6,538 bases of DNA. It comes from Immundisolibacteraceae bacterium (GTDB lineage: Bacteria; Pseudomonadota; Gammaproteobacteria; Immundisolibacterales; Immundisolibacteraceae). Each line of letters starts with the position of its first letter. Position 1 is the first letter of the stretch. A program made the position numbers and the translations under genes. The notes under the pieces are model-generated. The model had not been told where the DNA came from and did no database searches. It saw nothing but the letters and a program-made list of their open reading frames with translations. Of this stretch, positions 1 through 6,067 are shown piece by piece. The stretch is from contig JAESTY010000254.1 in NCBI GenBank assembly GCA_016763355.1, positions 1-6,538 on the forward strand. The letters run 5' to 3'.

Positions 1-63
1 AAAAGACTATTCGATGCATTGCTGGATGCGAGACTACGTCAACCCTAACGACTCTTGAACTCT
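1..63. other. Non-RND sequence at the left edge beyond the pump gene breakpoint
   Basis: On the minus strand the RND reading frame stops resembling the family at about position 66, and the remaining bases to the edge are of unknown origin. All three plus-strand frames are open from base 1 and stop at 46-48 (TAA), 56-58 (TGA) and 61-63 (TAA). The tail of a convergent gene is therefore possible, but I cannot tell which frame would be real: the readable tails are only about 15 to 20 residues and none is recognisable. No minus-strand frame restores the expected hydrophobic second helix, so a simple one- or two-base frameshift does not explain the loss. It may be the far side of a genomic rearrangement or a chimeric contig end. 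Confidence 0.4.
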
Positions 64-1116
64 AACTATCGCAATCGCAATCGCCAGCTTCTGCAGAAAC
101 AAATTCATGGTTCGAGAAACGATTTGTGGCTGATTGGCCACCAGGGTGAGATCGATACCGAGCGGTAATGAACTCTCTAACCGACCCACCAGTTCGGCAG
201 CATCTGCACCCAAATCAAGCACGCTATAGCCGGATGCCATCGACACTGCCAGGCCAACCACGGGCTTGCCCATATAACGCATCGATGACACCGGCGGGTC
301 CTGAAAACCGCGATTCACCTGGGCAATATCACCGAGCCGAATCAGAGTGCCAGTGCCATCCGCAATTAGGGTGTCAGCGATTTGATCGGTATTACGGTAG
401 CCACCTTCTATCCGCAACCAGCCTCGCTGGTGACTACTGTGAACCACGCCGCCCGGGGCAATACTATTTTGCTGGCGGATGGTTTCGACCAGGGTTAACG
501 GATCAATATTTAGATTCGCCAAACGGTCTCGGGAGAACTCTATATAGACCTTCTCCGGCTGCACCCCAAGCAAGGTCACCTTGTCTACAGTAGGCAGTCT
601 CAGCAATTCCTGGCGCAGAAAGTCAGCCTGATCCTTAAGTTCAGCGTTATTAAAACCTTCGCCGGACAGGGTATAGACCAGCGGGAAGACATCGCCAAAT
701 TCATCATTAAAAAATGGCCCGATAACTCCATCTGGAAGTTGAAAGCGCATATCGCCGACCCGCTTGCGCACCTGATACCAGATTTTTTTGCTGGTGGTGA
801 ATATGTCAGGGGTATCGATGCGCAGGGCAAAAAAGATAAACCCCTCACCAGGGCGGGAGAAACTGCTGATATTATCCAGCCAGGGGGTTTCCTGGAGCTT
901 GCGCTCAATTTTATCAACCACCTGCTGTTCTATTTCGATGGCGGTGGCACCTGGCCACTGAACCTGCAGCACCATAATCCGCAGTGTCCAGGTAGGCATG
1001 TCGGTTTGCCCGAGACTCTTAAAACCAAAAAAACCCAACAGCAATAAAATCACGATCAGATACCAGGTTAATCCCGGCATTCGAATGGCTAGACCCGACA
1101 GGTTAGTGCGACTCAT
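34..1116 (-). CDS. RND-family efflux pump inner-membrane subunit, truncated after the first periplasmic domain
   Basis: This is the N-terminal third of a proton-driven resistance-nodulation-division (AcrB/MexB superfamily) transporter, which normally exports drugs, solvents or metabolites through a tripartite complex. Residues 17-34 form the first transmembrane helix. The first periplasmic porter region follows, with WPGAT at 54-58 and the typical FFNDEFGD at 135-142, and runs to about residue 335. The second helix begins near residue 338 (FLQKLAIAIAI) but ends after V351. The last residues, RVQESLGLT, are polar and unlike the family. Intact members have about 1000-1050 residues and 12 helices, so this product lacks the proton relay in helices 4 and 10, the second porter domain and all later helices. 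It should not pump. It starts 12 bp after the adaptor stop, with no strong ribosome site, which fits translation from the adaptor message. RND identity is secure; whether the truncation is real is open. Confidence 0.9.
   Translation of the reverse strand: MSRTNLSGLAIRMPGLTWYLIVILLLLGFFGFKSLGQTDMPTWTLRIMVLQVQWPGATAIEIEQQVVDKIERKLQETPWLDNISSFSRPGEGFIFFALRIDTPDIFTTSKKIWYQVRKRVGDMRFQLPDGVIGPFFNDEFGDVFPLVYTLSGEGFNNAELKDQADFLRQELLRLPTVDKVTLLGVQPEKVYIEFSRDRLANLNIDPLTLVETIRQQNSIAPGGVVHSSHQRGWLRIEGGYRNTDQIADTLIADGTGTLIRLGDIAQVNRGFQDPPVSSMRYMGKPVVGLAVSMASGYSVLDLGADAAELVGRLESSLPLGIDLTLVANQPQIVSRTMNLFLQKLAIAIAIVRVQESLGLT
69..84. repeat. Short 6-bp tandem repeat at the RND breakpoint
   Basis: The plus strand reads tcgcaatcgcaatcgc, two and two-thirds copies of a 6-bp unit. 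In the minus-strand pump gene it encodes the alternating Ala-Ile run that opens the second transmembrane helix. It lies directly beside the point where the reading frame stops resembling an RND pump. Short repeats of this kind can give microhomology for deletions or cause assembly errors, but a coding origin alone would also explain it. Confidence 0.5.
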
Positions 1117-1128
1117 GATGATCGGCAG

Positions 1129-2250
1129 CTAATCGAGAATGCGCACAATGTGGTTATCCGCCAACAGGTGCTGGCCAGCTGTTACCACCCATTCGCCGGC
1201 AACCAGACCCTTAGTTACCAATACCTGGTCTGCCACCATTGCGCCGAGGCTAACCTGCCGCAATTGGGTAACTTGCTGCTGATTTTTTGGGTCGGTTTCC
1301 ACGATCCAAACTGCAGCCTTTCCAGATTTCTGGACCACTGCTATTTGTGGCATAACCACTGCATCGGCCGGAAATCCAGCATTAAGCTCAACCCAGGCGG
1401 TCATCCCTGGTCGCAGTTGCAGATCCTGTTCGGCCAGCGTTGCCCGAACTGCCAGGGTGCCTGCTGCCTGACTGGCAACAGCGTCAATCTCACGCACGCC
1501 AGCCAGCGTGGAGCAGTGATCACAGCCCCAGAAACGAACTGCCAACCGATCACCGGGCTGCAATCGGTCGATATATTGCTCCGGCAGCCCAAATTCAACC
1601 TCTAATCGATCACTCAGCAAACTACCCAGTGATTCGGCGGCAGCAATGACCTGCCCCTGTTCCACTGCCAATCCGCTAATCCAGCCTGCATAACTGGCAG
1701 GCAGGTTTGTGTAGCCTAACTGTCGGGTTGCAGTTGCCAACTGCGCGGCCATCGCCTCTGAGCGTCCGGCGCTTGCACTGTATCGATTACCCGCCTGATC
1801 CATGTCGGTAGGACTGACAAATTGATGGCCCTGCAGTTGTTGAACCCGATCAAGGTCAGCTTTAGCTGCGCGCTGCTCAGCTTCAGCTACTTTCAGCTCG
1901 GCTCTAAAGCGCTCTACCTGCAATACAAAGTCAGCTCTGTTGAGGCTCAATAACCGTTGACCGGATTTTACTTTGTCGCCGTTATTGATATGCCGATCAG
2001 ATAACCGGCCGCCAACCTGAAACGCCAATGGTGTTTCCCGCTCACTGACCACTTTGGCGTCAAACCCGGGACGACTCAAATCACCAACTAACTGGGCCTG
2101 AACCGCCCGTACCGGACGCGGTGGTAATTCAACCTCAGTGACTGAGTCACAACCGACTATCAAAAGGACTAACAGAAGGGCCGACAACATCAATAGCCAG
2201 CCGGGTTCAGCAAATCGATCAGTTCGAATCAAATTAGCCTCGCCGCTCAT
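1129..2250 (-). CDS. RND efflux periplasmic adaptor (membrane fusion protein), predicted lipoprotein
   Basis: This HlyD/AcrA-type adaptor links an inner-membrane RND pump to an outer-membrane channel. The 373 residues are a normal length. A hydrophobic stretch at 18-33 ends in a lipobox (LIVGC) with Cys34 as predicted lipidated residue; Asp35 follows, which in the enterobacterial Lol rule signals inner-membrane retention. The barrel-sandwich (lipoyl-like) halves lie around 65-108 (FQVGGRLSDRHINNGDKV) and 176-212 (QLGYTNLPASYAGWISG, EQGQVIAA). Between them is an alpha-helical hairpin at about 109-172, rich in Ala, Glu, Gln and Arg. The beta-barrel spans about 213-290 and the membrane-proximal domain about 297-373. 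An odd CDHC motif at 243-246 sits in the barrel. The start is ATG; a loose GCGGA about 10 bases upstream may serve as ribosome site. The partner pump follows after 12 bp, but it is truncated. The substrate cannot be inferred. Confidence 0.92.
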   Translation of the reverse strand: MSGEANLIRTDRFAEPGWLLMLSALLLVLLIVGCDSVTEVELPPRPVRAVQAQLVGDLSRPGFDAKVVSERETPLAFQVGGRLSDRHINNGDKVKSGQRLLSLNRADFVLQVERFRAELKVAEAEQRAAKADLDRVQQLQGHQFVSPTDMDQAGNRYSASAGRSEAMAAQLATATRQLGYTNLPASYAGWISGLAVEQGQVIAAAESLGSLLSDRLEVEFGLPEQYIDRLQPGDRLAVRFWGCDHCSTLAGVREIDAVASQAAGTLAVRATLAEQDLQLRPGMTAWVELNAGFPADAVVMPQIAVVQKSGKAAVWIVETDPKNQQQVTQLRQVSLGAMVADQVLVTKGLVAGEWVVTAGQHLLADNHIVRILD

Positions 2251-2356
2251 GGTCTGGTATCCGCAATTCGGGTCTTTATCTAAACCCTGCGGCTTTTTCC
2301 CCTTTATGCTGTGTTAGTTGGTCGTCATTTTAATGTCAGTAACTTAAGCCATCTGG
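2251..2356 (-). promoter_or_regulatory. Gap upstream of the efflux adaptor, possible weak promoter and leader hairpin
   Basis: This 106-bp gap separates the peptidase stop from the adaptor start and is the longest in the window. On the minus strand a CTGACA (2334-2339, five of six matches to the sigma-70 -35 box) lies 17 bp from TAACAC (2311-2316, only three of six to the -10 box). Closer to the start, 2270-2287 can fold into a six-pair hairpin (GGGTTT with AAGACCC-side bases, one U-G pair, six-base loop). It has no following T-run, so it is not a standard terminator. The spacing suggests the efflux pair may have its own promoter, but the evidence is weak. Confidence 0.25.
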
Positions 2357-4195
2357 CTAGTTAACCATAACTTTAGTCGAGCCCAGCTCGGCTTTGCTGG
2401 CCCGCCACAAGTTAAGTTGGTCGAGTATGGGCTGCGGTTGATGGCTCTGCGGGTTCGAGGGTTCGAGTTCCTGCTGTTGCTCCCACTCGGCGATTAACTT
2501 TACCGCCTGATCAAAGGCCTCACTGAAGGAGCTGCTATTGGCCAGGCCGTGACGAAAAAAAGCCTCACCAAAATAGGTAAATCGACTGTTATCGTCACAT
2601 CCAAAAGAGGTTTTATCGGCAGCAGCAGCGGTAAAAATCAGGGTGTGGTCATTTTTGAGGCGGTCGATAAAACCGCCGGAATAGCAGGCAGACAGCACCA
2701 CTACTTTCCATTTAATACCGCTGCTATCAAGCATCTGGCCGAGCTGGTCAACACTCAGATCCGGCAGATCCATACCAGACTGATCGAACGACAACACATG
2801 CTCCGGTGAACCGTGAGTAGTCAGGTAAAGAAACAAAATGTCCTGATCACTGTCCATTCTGGAGGCTATCTGCTCGATTCCACGCCGCAGGCTGGTCACG
2901 GTAGCCAACGGGTACTGATCGAGATGACGACGACTATTGGCTAAAAACAGGCCACGGTTTTGATGGATATTAAGCTGTTTAACCGCTGTTTCTAAATACC
3001 TTATTTCTCGACTAAACACTTCCTGATCACCATAGGGACCCAGTGCCAGCGTGTAGAGCTCTATCTGTTGAGGGTCACCAATGGCCAACCGATCAAGAGC
3101 AACCTCAAGTTGGGCAGTTTGCTGATATAGAAAATGTTCGCTGATATTTTCCGGGGTGTGAATCACCAGTTGATCATCACCGCTGACCAGCCGACCCCGC
3201 TCCCAGATCCCGCTATAACTGCTTATGCCATCAACGGGTTCCGCAAAGGTGTAATGGCCCTCACCATGGAAGTCATTGTATTCAAAGGTGCCCTGGTAGC
3301 GATTGCCAACCTTATCAATCCAGACTCCCTGTCCCGAATACTGGCCCTGCTTAAACCCACCCTGATAGTGCTGACCATCGAGACCAAAGTACTCACCTTG
3401 ACCATCAAGTTTGCCATCTTTAAAAACCCCGCTGAGCTGGCGGCCTTTAATGGTGGTAATACCCTTACCTTCGGGCTGCCAGTTAGCTACCGCCCCGACG
3501 TACTCTGATGCAGGCTTCAGCCGAGTGATGGTGCCACTGCCGAAAAAATCGTTGTCAACAAAATCACCACTATATTGAGTGCCATCAGCCGCACTAAATA
3601 TGCCCTGACCATGGCGTTTACCATCACGAAACTGACCTACATAACGATTGTTATTCGGGTCGGTAATTTCACCACGGCCATGAAATTCACCGGCCAGCAT
3701 CTGACCAATGTACACAGTGCCGTCCTTCTGGCTCCAGGTGCCACTGCCGGTGATCTGATCTTCACTGAAATCGCCTTCCCAGCTATTGCCATTAGCTAGC
3801 TGGAGTTTGCCGCGGCCATGCATTAAATCCCGCTGCAGTTCGCCCTGATAAGAAGTGCCATTGGGATGGTCTATGCGAGCAAACCCGGACAAGAGCCCAT
3901 CTTCAAACTGTCCGGCCACTGTTAGCCCGGTCGCACCAACATAAATCCCCTGACCGTTAAATAGCCCCTGTTTAAAATCGCCAACGTAAGACCTGCCATT
4001 TTCCCAGTCAAGCCGACCATTGCCACTGAGCATGCCTTTGTCATCAATAGCGCCTGCGTAAACACTACCGTCTGCCAGACGCAGTGTCGGGATCAACCGC
4101 AGTTCGCCGGCCTGGTAAAAGTAATTTTGAGCAAACCAGAAACCGAGCACACCTGCGCCAATTAGGCCCAGACAAAAGACTAGCCGCAGTTTCAC
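2357..4195 (-). CDS. Membrane-anchored MORN-repeat protein with C-terminal C13 (legumain-like) cysteine peptidase domain
   Basis: The 612-residue product has three parts. Residues 5-22 form a single hydrophobic segment after a short basic N-terminus, without a clear signal-peptidase site, so a signal anchor with the rest in the periplasm is likely. Residues 46-345 hold about 13 MORN-type repeats (YxGxFxxGxxxGxG). Residues 360-555 form a clan CD caspase-fold domain best matched to family C13 (legumain, GPI8): a hydrophobic strand ends in TTHG (His461), the next in VVVLSACYSGGF (Cys504), followed by TAAAADKTSFGC and FTYFGEAFF, which are typical of bacterial C13 members. Both catalytic residues are present, so an active peptidase, perhaps asparagine-directed as in legumain, is plausible. 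A Gln- and Pro-rich tail follows from 572. The start is GTG, with a weak CCAGG upstream, 26 bp after the decarboxylase stop, suggesting cotranscription. Caspase family C14 is the main alternative. The biological role is unknown. Confidence 0.85.
   Translation of the reverse strand: MKLRLVFCLGLIGAGVLGFWFAQNYFYQAGELRLIPTLRLADGSVYAGAIDDKGMLSGNGRLDWENGRSYVGDFKQGLFNGQGIYVGATGLTVAGQFEDGLLSGFARIDHPNGTSYQGELQRDLMHGRGKLQLANGNSWEGDFSEDQITGSGTWSQKDGTVYIGQMLAGEFHGRGEITDPNNNRYVGQFRDGKRHGQGIFSAADGTQYSGDFVDNDFFGSGTITRLKPASEYVGAVANWQPEGKGITTIKGRQLSGVFKDGKLDGQGEYFGLDGQHYQGGFKQGQYSGQGVWIDKVGNRYQGTFEYNDFHGEGHYTFAEPVDGISSYSGIWERGRLVSGDDQLVIHTPENISEHFLYQQTAQLEVALDRLAIGDPQQIELYTLALGPYGDQEVFSREIRYLETAVKQLNIHQNRGLFLANSRRHLDQYPLATVTSLRRGIEQIASRMDSDQDILFLYLTTHGSPEHVLSFDQSGMDLPDLSVDQLGQMLDSSGIKWKVVVLSACYSGGFIDRLKNDHTLIFTAAAADKTSFGCDDNSRFTYFGEAFFRHGLANSSSFSEAFDQAVKLIAEWEQQQELEPSNPQSHQPQPILDQLNLWRASKAELGSTKVMVN
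3161..4060 (-). repeat. Array of about 13 MORN repeats within the peptidase gene
   Basis: The Y/W-x-G start of each unit falls at residues 46, 70, 93, 116, 139, 162, 185, 208, 232, 254, 277, 300 and 327. The pitch is almost exactly 23 residues (69 bp), with one longer last step of 27. Position 1 is Tyr in ten units, Trp at 139, Val at 93 and Leu at 254. Most units carry the later GxG, for example NGQG, HGRG, HGQG, DGQG, SGQG and HGEG. The repeats are diverged, so this is an old protein array and not a recent DNA duplication. MORN arrays form elongated beta sheets that in other proteins mediate protein contacts or self-assembly and possibly lipid binding. Confidence 0.88.
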
Positions 4196-4221
4196 CTGAA
4201 TGGCCTGGCTAAAAGAAGTCG

Positions 4222-5211
4222 CTAGCTGACGCCGAGAAAACGCTCGGCATTACCATGGCTAAGTTGAGCATGCTGCTGCTCATCCAGTCCTAGTTCACCC
4301 AACCAGCTACCTGGGCTACGCTCTCGGATAATGAATGGATAGTCAGAGCCAACCATTAGCTGGCTATCGCCAAACAGTTCACGCAGGTGGTTCAGGGTTG
4401 GCAGGTCATAAACAAGAGTGTCGTAGTAGAGCGTGCGGGCATATTCCAGCGGTGATTTAGGTAGCAGTTTATCGCCCAGGCCGCGCCAGCCGTGCATCAT
4501 GCGCGGCAACACCAGGCCAAAACTACCACCGCAATGACTAAAGGCAATGCGCACGTCCGGGTATTTATCCAGTAATCCACCACTGATTACTGAGGCCACC
4601 GCAAAAGCATTTTCGTTGGGGAAAGCCACCAGCGCGGCCATCATCGGATGACCAATCACTCGCTCCATACCCGCCGGATGCAGCGCATGCACAAAGATCG
4701 CCAGGTCATGTTCAACCGCAGCCGCAAAAATGGGCTCGAACATGGGATCGCCGATCGGCGTGCCATTAATGTTGCTACCGACCTCGATGCCCTGCAGGCC
4801 AAAGTCCTTTTTGAGGGTGGCCATCTCTTTGGCGGCTATCTCAGGGTCCTGCAACGGCACCATGCCCAGACCATAAAACCGATCCGGGTCCACCGCCACC
4901 ATACCGGCGATGGTCTCGTTCGTATAACGCGACATGGTCAGGGCATCTTCGACATTGAACCAGTAAGAGAGCAGTTCCGGCATCGGTGAGAGCGCCTGTT
5001 TATGCACCCCTTCCTTATCCATGTCCGCTAGCCGCAGCGCCGCATCCCAGGAACTGGTGGTGACTTCCCGAAAAGTCTTACCGGCAATCGTGACCGCCTT
5101 GTGACCAGCGGTTTCACAGGCGCACATCGACGGCCAGCGCTGCTCTTTATTAGAGCCTAAATAATCGGGAAACTGCTCAGGAACAATATGGGTATGGACA
5201 TCGATGATCAT
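4222..5211 (-). CDS. Amidohydrolase-family decarboxylase, ACMSD-like
   Basis: This 329-residue TIM-barrel enzyme belongs to the amidohydrolase-2 family, which includes ACMSD, gamma-resorcylate decarboxylase and 5-carboxyvanillate decarboxylase. The metal-binding residues are complete: His6 and His8 (DVHTH), His175 (FVHALHP), His226 (FSHCGG) and Asp290 (GSDYPF), at nearly the spacing of ACMSD. Arg48 (TFREV) and Arg237 (LPRMMHG) align with the two arginines that hold substrate carboxylates in ACMSD, and WDAALRLADMDKEGV and YYDTLVYDL also follow ACMSD. The ACMSD segment WLVGMPAE is here ALVAFPNE, so an aromatic residue is replaced by Ala193, which could enlarge the pocket. The likely reaction is non-oxidative decarboxylation of a 3-carboxymuconate-semialdehyde-type ring-cleavage product, fitting the upstream dioxygenase. 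The start is ATG, with GGGAAG five bases upstream. A hydrolase or hydratase role cannot be excluded. The family comparison is from memory. Confidence 0.85.
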   Translation of the reverse strand: MIIDVHTHIVPEQFPDYLGSNKEQRWPSMCACETAGHKAVTIAGKTFREVTTSSWDAALRLADMDKEGVHKQALSPMPELLSYWFNVEDALTMSRYTNETIAGMVAVDPDRFYGLGMVPLQDPEIAAKEMATLKKDFGLQGIEVGSNINGTPIGDPMFEPIFAAAVEHDLAIFVHALHPAGMERVIGHPMMAALVAFPNENAFAVASVISGGLLDKYPDVRIAFSHCGGSFGLVLPRMMHGWRGLGDKLLPKSPLEYARTLYYDTLVYDLPTLNHLRELFGDSQLMVGSDYPFIIRERSPGSWLGELGLDEQQHAQLSHGNAERFLGVS

Positions 5212-5299
5212 TGCAGCTTCCCGTGGAGGTTATTTTCTAGTTGTTACGAGCTAGTTTTAATACTTTGGGTTTAGTTGCACTGGATTAATTAACCAGGCT
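5212..5299 (-). promoter_or_regulatory. Gap before the decarboxylase with ribosome site and imperfect palindrome
   Basis: This 88-bp A/T-rich gap lies between the dehydrogenase stop and the decarboxylase start. A GGGAAG ribosome-binding site (5217-5222) sits five bases before the ATG and supports that start. At 5280-5296 there is an imperfect palindrome with CTGG and CCAG arms around an A/T core, three bases past the dehydrogenase stop. Two direct AACTAG copies lie closer to the decarboxylase start. No convincing -35/-10 pair and no T-run after the palindrome were seen. A binding site or RNA-processing hairpin is possible, but continuous transcription is the simplest reading. Confidence 0.35.
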
Positions 5300-6067
5300 T
5301 TAGAGCATGGTACTGCCGCCATTAACACTAATGGTCTGACCAGTCAAAAACGCAGCTTCTTCGCCAGACAGATAAGTCACCATCGAGGCTACTTCATCCA
5401 TTTCGCCCGGCCGAGCCATCGGAATCACGCTAATGAATTTCTCGAAAGCTTCTGGATAGGCTTTCATGATTTCATCGACCTGTTCAGTGCGCACCGCACA
5501 GGGCGCGACCGCATTAAAGGTCACACCGCTCTGGGCAAATTCGCGGGCAAGACCAGTCGTAATGCCATGCACTCCGCCTTTGGCGGCGTTATAAGCCGCG
5601 TGCTGCCAGAGTCCGTTGCGCACTGAATCGGCACCAATACTGACAATACGGCCGTAACCCTGCTTAATCATGGTGGGTAACACGGTTCGACAGCCCCAAA
5701 TTACTGTCCACAGGTTGCGGTCGATAGTGGTTTTAAGGGTCTCGGGCGTATGATCAAGAAAATCCTTAATCACGCCACCACCGGCGTTATTTACCAGAAT
5801 ATCGAGCTGGCCAAACTCTTTCAGCGCAACCGCTAACATCGCCTGATTGGTATCTTCGGTGCAAAGATCACCAATACTAACTGCGGTTTTTACACCCCAT
5901 TGCTCTGCAATTGCGGCTGCGGTTGCTGCGGCCTTGTCGCCATCCATGTCGGCAATCAACACATTGGCGCCATGACGAACCAGGTCATTAGCAATCGCCT
6001 TGCCGATACCCTGAGCCGCGCCGGTAACAATGGCGCTACGATCAACCAGGGTCTGTGGCCGGATCAC
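5300..6067 (-). CDS. Short-chain dehydrogenase/reductase, likely aryl dihydrodiol or related dehydrogenase
   Basis: This 255-residue classical SDR has the normal length. It shows the nucleotide-binding TGAAQGIG at 15-22, Asp40 at the end of the second strand (favouring NAD over NADP), NNAG at 93-96 and the active-site Tyr159 and Lys163 (YNAAK). It ends in the usual LTGQTISVNGG. The segment LWTVIWGCRTVLPTMIKQG, then YNAAKGGV and LAREFA resembles BenD/CmtB-type dihydrodiol-carboxylate dehydrogenases. The neighbouring ring-cleavage enzyme supports oxidation of an aromatic cis-dihydrodiol or a similar alcohol. The usual catalytic serine, 12-13 residues before the Tyr, is not present: A146 and D147 stand there, with Ser143 and Ser148 nearby. 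The start is GTG and overlaps the upstream dioxygenase stop by four bases, so translation is probably coupled. No alternative ATG precedes the nucleotide-binding motif. SDR family membership is certain; the substrate is inferred. Confidence 0.9.
   Translation of the reverse strand: MIRPQTLVDRSAIVTGAAQGIGKAIANDLVRHGANVLIADMDGDKAAATAAAIAEQWGVKTAVSIGDLCTEDTNQAMLAVALKEFGQLDILVNNAGGGVIKDFLDHTPETLKTTIDRNLWTVIWGCRTVLPTMIKQGYGRIVSIGADSVRNGLWQHAAYNAAKGGVHGITTGLAREFAQSGVTFNAVAPCAVRTEQVDEIMKAYPEAFEKFISVIPMARPGEMDEVASMVTYLSGEEAAFLTGQTISVNGGSTML
6064..6067 (-). other. GTGA start-stop overlap coupling dioxygenase and dehydrogenase
   Basis: On the minus strand the four bases GTGA hold both the GTG start of the dehydrogenase and the TGA stop of the ring-cleavage dioxygenase. 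Such overlaps usually mean translational coupling, and they show that the two genes lie on one message. The GTG is preceded by GGCGGAA about nine bases upstream, a modest ribosome site, and no other in-frame start lies close enough to give a full SDR fold. Confidence 0.8.

Noticed and set aside
168..593. 141-codon plus-strand open frame
   Set aside because: It lies antisense inside the conserved RND gene, its predicted protein is low-quality in composition and matches no family; it is a shadow.
600..1047. Plus- and minus-strand open frames of about 100 codons inside the RND gene
   Set aside because: They overlap conserved RND coding sequence in other frames, with no family features.
1150..1649. 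Several open frames of 65-151 codons opposite or within the adaptor gene
   Set aside because: All are covered by the conserved adaptor frame; their translations are rich in Cys, His and Pro, without domain signals.
2270..2287. Hairpin as an intrinsic terminator for the peptidase gene
   Set aside because: The stem is six pairs with one wobble and there is no T-run after it on the minus strand.
2549..3799. Open frames of 64-124 codons on both strands within the MORN-peptidase gene
   Set aside because: The periodic MORN coding sequence gives repeated open stretches in other frames; none shows its own domain or ribosome site.
3161..4060. CRISPR array or DNA-level tandem repeat, from the 69-bp periodicity
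   Set aside because: The period reflects diverged protein repeats; the nucleotide sequence of the units is not conserved enough for direct repeats.
4648..4989. 113-codon plus-strand open frame opposite the decarboxylase gene
   Set aside because: Its antisense frame is the conserved amidohydrolase, including the region of His175; no independent support.
5228..5262. Sigma-70 promoter for the decarboxylase (TATTAA as -10 box)
   Set aside because: No acceptable -35 hexamer lies 16-18 bp upstream; continuous transcription from the dehydrogenase is simpler.
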